Shown in pieces: positions 6,769-13,632 of a stretch of DNA of 53,112 nt. Origin of the DNA: a virus; IMG/VR virus record IMGVR_UViG_3300022602_003246, positions 1-53,112 of that record; one strand, 5' to 3'. A program made the position numbers and the translations under genes. The notes beneath the pieces are model-generated. The model did no database searches. It was not told the DNA's origin and was given only the letters and a program-made list of their open reading frames with translations. Position 1 is the first letter of the stretch. Each line of letters opens with the position of its first letter.

Positions 6769-7971
6769 GATGTTTGGAAAATATCTCACAAATACATCGC
6801 CGCTATTGTTGCGAACTGCTTTAAGACGATTCACAATTTCATCAAAGAAGTTCCAAGCAAGCGGAACAAAACAAATATCTTGCCCAACATAATTTTGTAG
6901 ATGTTCAATTGGCACAACAGGAATACTCATGCCAGGCGTATATTTGTTCTGCTTAAGAGGATTATCATCAATGATAAAATCCATAATGATATTGCCAAAG
7001 TTAAGCAGTGTATTGCCTTTAGCTGGCGCACCATATCCCACAATAACACGATTATGTGCTTTGCGTTGTGCATCTAATACAATGCTTAAATCATTGACAG
7101 TTTTCTTGGCACCACTTGCCCAACGCTGATATGTTGAGTAATCATAGAGTCCTTGTATGCGTTCCCAATCCATATAACTTTTAACACGTGCAGGACATTC
7201 GGCATCAATAGAGAATACAAAGATATTACTGCCGCCATGAATAGTTCCCTTGACTACATCAATGAGATGTAAGCCAATATTGCTGGCAAGGGTATTAAGG
7301 CTACTAACGCTAAAAAAACTTCTATGCTCATGGTAAATCGTATCAAACTCGTTGTTTTGTATCATATCGCTTTGCGAGTTCTGAATAAACAACAGCGTAT
7401 TGGGATTCATTACCTGTTTGCAAAGTTCTAGGAATTGTTGTGGATTGTCTTGATGCGCAAAAACATTTTGTGCGTATATAATATCAACAGGATGCTTAAC
7501 TTTATCAATAGCATCTTGTGTTAAAAAGTCACAAATGATATTATGATTTTTGGATGAAATTGGATAGATGTTTTCAGCGGGGTCAATGCCCCACGTTTCC
7601 AATCCATACTTCTTAAAATAGTTTAACTGTGTGCCATCATTGCAGCCGATTTCTAATACACGGCGTGGCGCAACATCTTGGAAATATTCCATAACATATG
7701 CCGCAAACCACTTAAAGTATTCTTGCATGGTAAGCGATGTGCCGCTAACATAAACATAATCCTTGAAAATAATATTGGCATCAACTGCGTGAGTAAGTTG
7801 CAGATGATGACAATGCGGACAATAGTTTACCGCAAGTGGATATGACTCTTCAGGTTCTGTTGTTGTTGCCTTAAAACTATTGGCAAGTGGTTGAGAACCT
7901 AAATCTAATGTTAGCTTGAGATCGCTGCTGCCACAACATAGGCAGCGTTTAAGTGGTTTGCAATTATTCAT
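6757..7971 (-). CDS. Zinc-binding class I SAM methyltransferase, sugar C-methyltransferase type
   Basis: 404 residues with the three-part layout of NovU/TylCIII-type C-methyltransferases. An N-terminal zinc site is formed by C10-L-C-C13 and CPHCHH near residue 51. A Rossmann methyltransferase core has VLEIGCNDGTQLNYF (motif I) and a central YHEHRSFFS, characteristic of the family's active site. The C-terminal domain contains VGYGAPAKGNTLLNF and FIIDDNPLKQ. These enzymes methylate NDP-deoxysugars; here a surface sugar of the host or a phage glycan is plausible. A glycosyltransferase and an SGNH hydrolase elsewhere in the window fit glycan modification. Confidence 0.85.
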   Translation of the reverse strand: MNNCKPLKRCLCCGSSDLKLTLDLGSQPLANSFKATTTEPEESYPLAVNYCPHCHHLQLTHAVDANIIFKDYVYVSGTSLTMQEYFKWFAAYVMEYFQDVAPRRVLEIGCNDGTQLNYFKKYGLETWGIDPAENIYPISSKNHNIICDFLTQDAIDKVKHPVDIIYAQNVFAHQDNPQQFLELCKQVMNPNTLLFIQNSQSDMIQNNEFDTIYHEHRSFFSVSSLNTLASNIGLHLIDVVKGTIHGGSNIFVFSIDAECPARVKSYMDWERIQGLYDYSTYQRWASGAKKTVNDLSIVLDAQRKAHNRVIVGYGAPAKGNTLLNFGNIIMDFIIDDNPLKQNKYTPGMSIPVVPIEHLQNYVGQDICFVPLAWNFFDEIVNRLKAVRNNSGDVFVRYFPNIQIQ

Positions 7972-7992
7972 ACATTTAATTATCTATGGATA

Positions 7993-8211
7993 TTATAGTC
8001 CAATCATTTTTGAGTCATACTTGAAACTGCCGCGAAAATCATTACGCAGCCAATCTTCAAGAATTTCAAAACGCAGTGCGGCATCGCTGTCGCCTTCGCG
8101 TTCAAGGTCGGTGCGAGCAGACTTGCAAAAGTTTACCAAATCCGTAAGACGAATTTTATCACCATCTTGCAATGTTGCATTATGGGTTTTACCAGCACGT
8201 TGATTACTCAC
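7993..8211 (-). CDS. Hypothetical protein, 72 aa
   Basis: Small, charged, probably helical protein starting at a GTG with an AGGAG site 7 nt upstream. No recognised domain. It follows the 37-aa membrane ORF on the same strand and is likely transcribed from the promoter at 8368-8395. Confidence 0.6.
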   Translation of the reverse strand: MSNQRAGKTHNATLQDGDKIRLTDLVNFCKSARTDLEREGDSDAALRFEILEDWLRNDFRGSFKYDSKMIGL

Positions 8212-8223
8212 GATAGTCTCCTA

Positions 8224-8337
8224 TTAAAACATATGCCCAAGATAGACGATTGCATCCCAAAATTTACCTGTGCTAATAGCATAGGTTAGGAAAATTAACC
8301 CAAAAAACAGAAAAGAATCCTCGTATGTAATACGCAC
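8224..8337 (-). CDS. Small membrane protein, 37 aa
   Basis: GTG start with an AAGGAG site 5 nt upstream. A short polar N-terminus, MRITYEDS, is followed by a hydrophobic helix (FLFFGLIFLTYAIST) and a short tail. First gene after the minus-strand sigma70-like promoter at 8368-8395. Function unknown. Confidence 0.55.
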   Translation of the reverse strand: MRITYEDSFLFFGLIFLTYAISTGKFWDAIVYLGHMF

Positions 8338-8367
8338 AACTGTCTCCTTTTAGGACTAATATAACTT

Positions 8368-8395
8368 ATAATAGCACATTTTAGGGCGATGTCAA
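8368..8395 (-). promoter_or_regulatory. Sigma70-like promoter, minus strand
   Basis: On the minus strand TTGACA (8395-8390), 16-bp spacer, TATTAT (8373-8368). Faces away from the promoter at 8410-8437. Confidence 0.7.
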
Positions 8396-8409
8396 GCGAA
8401 AAATAACCC

Positions 8410-8437
8410 TTGACACGGGTAAAATATGTGCTATATT
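8410..8437 (+). promoter_or_regulatory. Sigma70-like promoter for the HAD phosphatase gene
   Basis: TTGACA (8410-8415), 16-bp spacer, TATATT (8432-8437), about 22 bp before the ATG at 8459. Confidence 0.75.
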
Positions 8438-8458
8438 GGGTTATAGATGGAGGCAATT

Positions 8459-8926
8459 ATGAACAAAGTTATCGTTTTTGACATTGATGGCACGATTGCC
8501 AACACTGAACATCGTAAGCATTGGGTTTCAAGCAAGCCAAAGAATTGGGCGGCTTGGAACGCTGGTATGGCTAATGACACGCCACATGCGGATATCAAAT
8601 TTATTATGGATATGTTGCGGTTTGCTAATGTAAACCATCCAGACCACGAAGATGAAATTGCTATTATTTTGTGCAGTGGTCGTGGCGAGGAAACTCGTGA
8701 AGTTACTCGTCGTTGGTTGAACGATAATGGCTTTACATATGAGCAACTGTATATGCGAAGCGAGGGCGACTATCGCAAGGATAGCATCGTTAAGGTAGAA
8801 TTGCTTGAACAAATCCGTAAGGATTGGGGACCACCGTTTTTATGGTTCGACGATAGAGAGCAAGTGGTGCAGGCGATCAGAGCAGAAGGCGTTCGTGTTC
8901 TACAAGTTGCTGACGGTAAATTTTGA
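8459..8926 (+). CDS. HAD-family phosphatase, PNKP 3'-phosphatase type
   Basis: 155 residues. HAD motif I is VFDIDGTIANT with D8 and D10; a serine in LCSGRGEETREVTRRWL is motif II, and LWFDDREQV is the acidic motif IV. This matches the C-terminal 3'-phosphatase half of T4 polynucleotide kinase, which removes 2',3'-cyclic or 3' phosphates from cut tRNA. The kinase half is a separate gene at 9965-10426, with a GIY-YIG gene and two tiny ORFs in between. Start taken at 8459 (GGAGG 5 nt upstream). Overlaps the convergent GIY-YIG gene by 27 bp. Confidence 0.82.
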   Translation: MNKVIVFDIDGTIANTEHRKHWVSSKPKNWAAWNAGMANDTPHADIKFIMDMLRFANVNHPDHEDEIAIILCSGRGEETREVTRRWLNDNGFTYEQLYMRSEGDYRKDSIVKVELLEQIRKDWGPPFLWFDDREQVVQAIRAEGVRVLQVADGKF

Positions 8927-9535
8927 TTTACATTTATCGCCATGCCATCTAACAATATTTGATTTTATTGTTAGTATGCCACAATGTTCGCAATAAAATT
9001 TCGGCTGATTGTATGTTTTTCCTGTATGGGATTTAGATATTTTCAGCCGAACTTCATCTGTATGTGTTTTGCCATAAAATGGATTATTTTTTCCTGTTCT
9101 TTTTTCAGATAAATTTTTCTTAAACTTTTCGGTTCTTTTACAACCCATATTTCCTAATCTTGTTTTTTCTATACTTTCTTTTGTTCTTTTATGACCCATC
9201 AAAGTTTTTGATATCTTTTCTTTTGAATTTTGAGAAAAAATTCGACCACTTGTTCCATCACCGCCGTCAGTCATATTTCTTAAAATTCCAGTTCCTAAAT
9301 CAAGACGACCATACCAAGCAATCATACGACGCTCGATTGCTAACGCACCAATTTCTGTTAAATTGTGTTCAAGTATCATAATTTTATTTTTATTTTTTGG
9401 AACTTTTATGTTATGGTTTTTAGACCATGCTCTATCGGCTTTGCCTTTACCAATATAATATGGAGTGTTGTTTGATGCTCTTATATAAGCATATACATAA
9501 TATCCACTTGGTGGATTCGTTGGTGTAAATACCAT
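8900..9535 (-). CDS. GIY-YIG homing endonuclease (copy 1)
   Basis: 211 residues. The GIY-YIG core is at the N-terminus: [11 protein letters not shown]...PYYIGKGKADRAW, with the later E of [17 protein letters not shown] and an N in ILRNMTDGG. Repeated 'R...SKEKISKTLMGHKRTKESIEKTRLG' type segments are NUMOD3 DNA-binding modules, and the C-terminus (YCEHCGILTIKSNIVRWHG..C) is a Cys/His finger. It sits between the two halves of the split PNK system on the opposite strand, suggesting insertion by homing. Two paralogues (31504-32064 and 53077 onward) share the N-terminus and a structured 5' leader. Confidence 0.92.
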   Translation of the reverse strand: MVFTPTNPPSGYYVYAYIRASNNTPYYIGKGKADRAWSKNHNIKVPKNKNKIMILEHNLTEIGALAIERRMIAWYGRLDLGTGILRNMTDGGDGTSGRIFSQNSKEKISKTLMGHKRTKESIEKTRLGNMGCKRTEKFKKNLSEKRTGKNNPFYGKTHTDEVRLKISKSHTGKTYNQPKFYCEHCGILTIKSNIVRWHGDKCKSKFTVSNL

Positions 9536-9600
9536 TGCTGTTGTCCTTCACGACGATAGAGTAGGCAGGATTGCAGTCCGTGGCCTACACTATTATTTAT
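9536..9600 (-). promoter_or_regulatory. Late promoter and conserved structured leader of GIY-YIG copy 1
   Basis: The minus strand carries ATAAATA (9600-9594) and then a leader whose stem pairs 9561-9566 with 9583-9588 (GTAGGC with GCCTAC) around an inner GGA/TCC stem. The same leader with compensating base changes precedes both other GIY-YIG copies. Confidence 0.75.
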
Positions 9601-9630
9601 CACTGTGAATTCATTATATAATCTTTCTAC

Positions 9631-9658
9631 TTGACAACCCCATATTATATGCTATTAT
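9631..9658 (+). promoter_or_regulatory. Sigma70-like promoter
   Basis: TTGACA (9631-9636), 16-bp spacer, TATTAT (9653-9658), before the small membrane ORFs and the PNK kinase gene. Confidence 0.7.
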
Positions 9659-9684
9659 GATGTATAAGTTAATGAAGATTTCTA

Positions 9685-9804
9685 ATGTTAGGATTTGTTG
9701 CACTTTGGTTTGTCATTTGGATTATGTGGTGGCCAGAGGATGTTGGCGAAACTATTGCCAAAATTCGCAAAGGCTATGATAAGACAATGGGGGATATGTC
9801 ATGA
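9685..9804 (+). CDS. Small membrane protein, 39 aa
   Basis: MLGFVALWFVIWIMWW is a hydrophobic anchor, followed by a charged tail (PEDVGETIAKIRKGYDKTMG). It overlaps the next small ORF by ATGA, consistent with an operon with the PNK kinase. Function unknown. Confidence 0.5.
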   Translation: MLGFVALWFVIWIMWWPEDVGETIAKIRKGYDKTMGDMS

Positions 9805-9968
9805 ATTTCTGGACAAGTATATTAGCAGTATTTTTTGTAGATGCAGTATGTGCGGCTATGAAATATAATCAAGGGCAAACATTTGTAATTTTAATTGCAA
9901 CTACTGTTTTGTATTTTTTAACACAGTTTGCTTTTGGAGTTATTAAAGAATGGAAGAATTTGGGATGA
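9801..9968 (+). CDS. Small membrane protein, 55 aa
   Basis: Two hydrophobic stretches (WTSILAVFFVDAV and TFVILIATTVLYFLTQFAFGV), with a GGGGGA ribosome site 6 nt before the ATG. Its TGA overlaps the ATG of the kinase gene at 9965. Function unknown. Confidence 0.55.
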   Translation: MNFWTSILAVFFVDAVCAAMKYNQGQTFVILIATTVLYFLTQFAFGVIKEWKNLG

Positions 9969-10426
9969 CCACGCTTTATATGTTAGTTGGTGTGCCTGGT
10001 TCGGGCAAGTCAACTTGGATTAAGAACCAAGGTTTTAAAGATGTAATTATTGCATCAAGCGATGATTATATCGACCGTGTTGCGGCTGAAAGTGGCAAGA
10101 CTTATAACGAAATCTTTAGCCGTGCTATTGGTTATGCACAAAAGTTTTGTGATGCCCAAGTGCAGACTGCTATCAACCTTGACAAAACTCTTGTTTGGGA
10201 TCAGACTAACACAACTGCTAAGGGTCGCTGCGTCAAGTTACGTCGTATTCCTAACGATTGGCGCAAAATTTGTGTATTTTTTGAAACCCCTGAACCAGAG
10301 GAATTACAACGCCGTCTTGATAGTCGTGTAGGCAAGAGCATTCCAAAGGATGTTATGAAGTCTATGATTGATAACTTGGAAGTTCCTGATTTGAAAGAAG
10401 GTTGGGACGAGATAATTTGGGCTTGA
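9965..10426 (+). CDS. Polynucleotide 5'-kinase-type P-loop ATPase
   Basis: 153 residues. Walker A is G9-VPGSGKS, preceded by the hydrophobic strand TLYMLV; IIASSDDYI and LVWDQTNTTAKGR follow as in the kinase half of T4 PNK, and ETPEPEELQRRLDSR is the usual lid helix. It would phosphorylate 5'-OH ends of RNA or DNA. With the separate HAD phosphatase (8459-8926) and the Rnl1-type ligase (20382-21563) it forms a full RNA repair set. Start at 9965 chosen for its ATGA overlap; an ATG at 9950 is possible. Its TGA stop lies in the -35 box of the next promoter. Confidence 0.85.
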   Translation: MTTLYMLVGVPGSGKSTWIKNQGFKDVIIASSDDYIDRVAAESGKTYNEIFSRAIGYAQKFCDAQVQTAINLDKTLVWDQTNTTAKGRCVKLRRIPNDWRKICVFFETPEPEELQRRLDSRVGKSIPKDVMKSMIDNLEVPDLKEGWDEIIWA

Positions 10427-10450
10427 CAAAGCCCAAATTTATGCTATTCT
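10423..10450 (+). promoter_or_regulatory. Sigma70-like promoter overlapping a stop codon
   Basis: TTGACA (10423-10428), 16-bp spacer, TATTCT (10445-10450). The TGA of TTGACA is the stop codon of the kinase gene. Confidence 0.7.
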
Positions 10451-10473
10451 ATCATTGTAATTGGAGAACGGCT

Positions 10474-10902
10474 ATGTTTTTGACCATTACTGGCAAGTGT
10501 CCTTCTGTGGACCGCGCAACCCTTAAACGGGCTGTGGTTTTCTATGCAGAATATCTTAAGATTGCCAATTCAAAAGCCGATTTAGAATTAGAATTTGAGC
10601 GTAACCTGTGCAAAAATACAGGCGACGAAGGCTTTTGTGTAAACGAGGGTGATGGCAACTATAACATTACGCTTGATCCAAACTTCAGCAAAAGAAAAAT
10701 ATTAATTGCACTTGCACACGAAATGGTGCATGTTAAACAACACATCAAGCGTGAATTGTCTTGGAACGAACGCTATAAAATGCATCGTTTCAAGGGTCAA
10801 ATGTATCACGAGGATACAAACTATTGGGATTGTCCATGGGAAATTGAAGCCTTTGGTCGTGAACTTGGCTTGTATAAAATGTTTATGGAAAGCGAGAAAT
10901 AA
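10474..10902 (+). CDS. Zinc metallopeptidase-like protein (HExxH)
   Basis: 142 residues starting at 10474 behind TTGGAGAA. LIALAHEMVHVKQH contains the HExxH zinc motif of gluzincin/SprT-like peptidases, and the downstream WDCPWEIEAFGREL supplies a glutamate suitable as a third ligand. Length and arrangement fit small phage 'putative metallopeptidase' proteins. The substrate is unknown. It is 2 bp from the next gene and shares its promoter. Confidence 0.72.
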   Translation: MFLTITGKCPSVDRATLKRAVVFYAEYLKIANSKADLELEFERNLCKNTGDEGFCVNEGDGNYNITLDPNFSKRKILIALAHEMVHVKQHIKRELSWNERYKMHRFKGQMYHEDTNYWDCPWEIEAFGRELGLYKMFMESEK

Positions 10903-10904
10903 TA

Positions 10905-11597
10905 ATGACATCTTTGGCTAATGAAACACAAAATTTAGTTCACACCTTGAATGAAATGCGTAGGTTGCGTAGCCTTCTTACGCAACCTAAGATTCGTGAA
11001 TTATACAATGCATCATATGATGTCATGTATCCATGGTATCATATGATGCCGCCTAAACAAGCTGAAAAATTTATTGAAGGTTGGGTTGCTACACAGATTG
11101 GTGGACAAAAAATTACAAGCACACAGGTTCCCGAAAAATTTCGCACAAATGATAATGGCGATATCTGGGCTGGTGATGAACTTGTTATTGGAAAAAATAA
11201 TATTGAATTAAAGTGTATATTTAAAGATGGCGCAAACATTGGTGGCGGACAGTTTCGGTTTTATGAAAATGTTCCTTACTACATGTTTTTTAAAGCATGG
11301 AATGAAAATCATTACGAAGTTTTTTTGTTGACTAAGCAACAACTCGTTGATGAGATCGTTGAACGTGCATTGAATACAAACTATACTGCTTATGGAAGCA
11401 GTCAAGGCAGCGGAGTTATTAACAAACTCACCCGTGATGAAAAAATTGTGCGATTGCATGAAAACGTCAACGGTAAATATGCTGATAAGATCGGTTGGGG
11501 TTTTAATTCAGAAACAGAAATTGCATTATACCAAAAATTCTGCAATAATTATCAAGTAAAACTAAGTGATGTAAAAAGAATTGTTAATGAAGTTTGA
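10905..11597 (+). CDS. Putative PD-(D/E)xK endonuclease of a restriction-modification-like pair
   Basis: 230 residues. D91 followed by E101-L-K103 (GDELVIGKNNIELKCIF) on a predicted strand fits the PD-(D/E)xK nuclease core; GGGQFRFYENVPYYMFFKAW follows. Its last 11 bases overlap the start of a DNA methyltransferase gene, the usual arrangement of type II restriction and modification genes. The call rests mainly on this pairing and on the D...ExK spacing. If active, the phage DNA must be protected by the partner. Alternatives: a nicking enzyme, or a host-genome-degrading nuclease. Confidence 0.55.
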   Translation: MTSLANETQNLVHTLNEMRRLRSLLTQPKIRELYNASYDVMYPWYHMMPPKQAEKFIEGWVATQIGGQKITSTQVPEKFRTNDNGDIWAGDELVIGKNNIELKCIFKDGANIGGGQFRFYENVPYYMFFKAWNENHYEVFLLTKQQLVDEIVERALNTNYTAYGSSQGSGVINKLTRDEKIVRLHENVNGKYADKIGWGFNSETEIALYQKFCNNYQVKLSDVKRIVNEV

Positions 11598-12810
11598 TTA
11601 TTGTATCAGCAATCCTGCGTTCAATATCGCAGTTGTTGACAGCAACGATAAACCAACAAATATTGCTGGAACTGGTGGAAACACCACACTGTATCGCACG
11701 GCTACGCGACATGATTTTGATACACGATTAAAGGATGGTGGAACACTTATCAATATTACCCTTAAAGGCATTATTCCAGACTTAGTTTATGGTCATTTCT
11801 CTGCGCATCAGGTTGATTATATCAATCTAATGGATGATATAGAAGCATGGGCGTATAATACTTGTTTTTTTGCAGTCACAAAAAAACCACGTAGTTATAA
11901 AACACAATTTAATGGTGGATTAGCTGCAAAGATATACAGTCCATACAGTGAAGATTGTTTTCCATTTGTTTATAACAGTGGCAGCAACAATAGCATGAAC
12001 CGTTTGTTTAATAATGCTTTTTCAAATAGAGTAGTGCGACAATTGCCAGGAAAAAATCGCGACAACTTTGTCTATAATTACACAAACGCAAATATTCCAC
12101 ATGGTCCAAAGTTTGCGTTTTATGTTATGGAAAGTAAAAAGAGTTATACCGTAACTGAAGAACCGCTATATGGTGGAACTATTTGTTATATACCAACCCA
12201 AACAATTGAAGAAGCACAGAAATTACGATTGTTTGTTGAAAAAAACGCAGTATTTAAAGAATATGTACAGCGTATGAAATTACGAGGTCATGCTTTTAGT
12301 ATGCGCAATGTTCGTAAATTTGATATTAATCAAATAGTCACTGGATATGAAAATCCTGCTGAATGGAATATTGTTGAAAGTGATTTAGAACCACCTAAAA
12401 AAATTAATAATGAGATTAGTAAGGATCGTAATCGCATAAAGGCACTTGGTGAGGTGTTTACTCCAACTGATCTTGTTAACATAGTATTAGATGATATAAA
12501 AACACAAGATTTTAATGATCCTAAAAAAACATTTATTGATTCTATGTGTGGCGATGGTCAATTTTTAACGGAGATTTTGAAACGTAAATTAAAAAATGGC
12601 ATTGACCACGAAACAGCATTGCACACAATTTTTGGTATTGACATTATGTCAGACAACGTTAAAATGTGTCAGGATCGTTTACTGTATGGTCGTGAAGATT
12701 TGCGTCATATTGTAGAAAAAAATATTGTATGCGCTGATAGTTTAGAATACAATTATCTTTGTAATGAAGACGAATTTGGTCCAAACGGCATGTTTAGAGT
12801 AGGAGAGTAA
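11587..12810 (+). CDS. N6-adenine DNA methyltransferase with circularly permuted motif order
   Basis: 407 residues from the ATG at 11587. The catalytic motif IV (FDYCISNPAF, an NPPY/F variant) is at the very N-terminus, while motif X (GEVFTPTDLVNIVLDDI), motif I (FIDSMCGDGQFL) and motif II (FGIDIMSDN) are near the C-terminus. The order is IV...X-I-II, a permutation of the common gamma-class layout. NPAF instead of NPPF may alter activity. The central region with HAFSMRNVRKFD would be the target-recognition part. It may protect phage DNA from its neighbour's nuclease or from host enzymes. Confidence 0.78.
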   Translation: MKFDYCISNPAFNIAVVDSNDKPTNIAGTGGNTTLYRTATRHDFDTRLKDGGTLINITLKGIIPDLVYGHFSAHQVDYINLMDDIEAWAYNTCFFAVTKKPRSYKTQFNGGLAAKIYSPYSEDCFPFVYNSGSNNSMNRLFNNAFSNRVVRQLPGKNRDNFVYNYTNANIPHGPKFAFYVMESKKSYTVTEEPLYGGTICYIPTQTIEEAQKLRLFVEKNAVFKEYVQRMKLRGHAFSMRNVRKFDINQIVTGYENPAEWNIVESDLEPPKKINNEISKDRNRIKALGEVFTPTDLVNIVLDDIKTQDFNDPKKTFIDSMCGDGQFLTEILKRKLKNGIDHETALHTIFGIDIMSDNVKMCQDRLLYGREDLRHIVEKNIVCADSLEYNYLCNEDEFGPNGMFRVGE

Positions 12811-12812
12811 TT

Positions 12813-13031
12813 ATGGCAAGAATACATTATGCAGAGGTAGAATATGACATTGGTGAGTTTGATGATGACGAACTCATTGAAGAATTGAAATCACGCAATC
12901 TTAATTTTAAACCAGAAAAAGATGATCCGCTACTCTATGAATTGTACTTGGCTCGCGTTGAGGGAAATACTGTGCAATTTGAAAAAGCACTGCAAAAACT
13001 TTTCCTTGACAGATTAGATAAAAGAATATAA
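12813..13031 (+). CDS. Hypothetical acidic protein, 72 aa
   Basis: Starts 2 bp after the methyltransferase gene with a GGAG site. Acidic N-terminal half (YDIGEFDDDELIEELKSR) and helical C-terminus. No recognised domain. Its position suggests an accessory or control protein of the nuclease/methyltransferase pair, but this is only proximity. Confidence 0.6.
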   Translation: MARIHYAEVEYDIGEFDDDELIEELKSRNLNFKPEKDDPLLYELYLARVEGNTVQFEKALQKLFLDRLDKRI

Positions 13032-13045
13032 TATATATAGATAAT

Positions 13046-13121
13046 GGGCGGTTAGCTTAGCGACTAAAGCCGGTTCCTCATAAGAATTTGATCGGGGGTT
13101 TGAGTCCCTCACTGCCCACCA
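13046..13121 (+). tRNA. tRNA with CAT anticodon (tRNA-Met or tRNA-Ile2)
   Basis: A full cloverleaf can be drawn: acceptor GGGCGGT/ACTGCCC, D stem GCTT/AAGC, anticodon stem GGTTC/GAATT with loop CTCATAA, T arm GGGGG-TTTGAGT-CCCTC, discriminator A and an encoded CCA. CAT can be elongator Met or, if modified to lysidine, Ile for AUA. In this AT-rich genome AUA use makes Ile2 worth considering. Confidence 0.85.
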
Positions 13122-13139
13122 TTTTTTGAAAGGTAACAC

Positions 13140-13427
13140 ATGACAGCATATATTGAGTTTAACAACGAAGTTCAACCAAGCATTGATATGCTGCGTGATA
13201 TGTTGCGTGAGGGCGTATGCGAAGTAGCATTTACCAAAGTCAATGGCGATTTGCGCACAATGCCTTGCACTCTTAAACCTGAACTGTTGCCACCCCAAGT
13301 TGTAGCAGAAGGTGAAGAAAAACGTGAACGCAAAACGAGTGACAAATCACTTGCGGTTTTTGTAACTGATATCGGTGAATGGCGTTCTTTTAGACTTGAC
13401 AGCATACATAGTATTAGTGTAAAGTAA
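13140..13427 (+). CDS. DUF2693-like phage protein
   Basis: 95 residues. The segment CEVAFTKVNGDLRTMPCTL, the basic middle and the end FVTDIGEWRSFRLDSIHSI match the phage family DUF2693, a small beta-rich protein of unknown function. It lies between tRNA-Met and the interrupted tRNA-Leu. Confidence 0.65.
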   Translation: MTAYIEFNNEVQPSIDMLRDMLREGVCEVAFTKVNGDLRTMPCTLKPELLPPQVVAEGEEKRERKTSDKSLAVFVTDIGEWRSFRLDSIHSISVK

Positions 13428-13435
13428 AGAATAAT

Positions 13436-13568
13436 GCGCTCTTGGTGGAATAGGTAGACACAAGAGACTTCGGAGAAAGGGTAAACGCCCACTATGGTTC
13501 AAATCCAGAATCTCCGCCGTAAAATCTCTCGCTTCGGCGTACCAGTTCGATTCTGGTAGAGCGCACCA
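13436..13568 (+). tRNA. tRNA-Leu(UAA) interrupted in the anticodon loop by a 50-nt insertion
   Basis: Outer parts form a canonical class II tRNA: acceptor GCGCTCT (13436-13442) with AGAGCGC (13558-13564), then A and CCA; anticodon stem AGAGA (13463-13467) with TCTCT (13525-13529); variable arm CGC-TTCG-GCG; T arm ACCAG-TTCGATT-CTGGT. If 13471-13520 is removed the loop is CTTAAAA with anticodon TAA. The break is between bases 34 and 35 (or 33/34, since T470 and T520 are identical), the place where cyanobacterial and plastid tRNA-Leu(UAA) carry a group I intron. The insertion is far too short for a group I intron. It could be a novel small intron or an insertion that kills the gene. Confidence 0.8.
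13471..13520 (+). other. 50-nt insertion in tRNA-Leu with tRNA-like three-way fold
   Basis: Ends pair as CGGAGA (13471-13476) with TCTCCG (13511-13516). Inside are a GGGT-AAAC-GCCC hairpin and a T-arm-like GGTTCAAATCC (13497-13507 region). The 3' end CGCCG (13515-13519) can alternatively pair with CGGCG of the variable arm (13535-13539). It may be a degenerate mini-tRNA inserted in another tRNA, or a structured intron of a kind I do not recognise. Confidence 0.6.
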
Positions 13569-13596
13569 CCTATCACAATTTTAATTAAAATACATG

Positions 13597-13625
13597 TCTC
13601 CCTGTATAAATACTATACAGGGAGA
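13597..13625 (+). promoter_or_regulatory. Late promoter inside a 12-bp hairpin that masks the ribosome site
   Basis: Perfect 12-bp arms at 13597-13608 and 13614-13625 with loop AATAC. The late box TATAAATA covers 13605-13612, and the ribosome site AGGGAG lies in the 3' arm, 8 nt before the ATG at 13633. Read-through RNA would hide the ribosome site; a late transcript starting inside the 3' arm would not. Confidence 0.8.
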
Positions 13626-13632
13626 TTAAAAT

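Noticed and set aside
13172-13492. Minus-strand frame over the DUF2693-like gene and tRNA-Leu
   Set aside because: Runs through a structural RNA gene and opposite a recognised protein family.
13471-13520. Group I intron in tRNA-Leu
   Set aside because: The insertion is only 50 nt; the P3-P8 core of a group I intron cannot fit, and no G-binding site or exon guide is visible.
13471-13520. Known self-cleaving ribozyme
   Set aside because: No hammerhead CUGANGA or other ribozyme core that I know could be found in the element.
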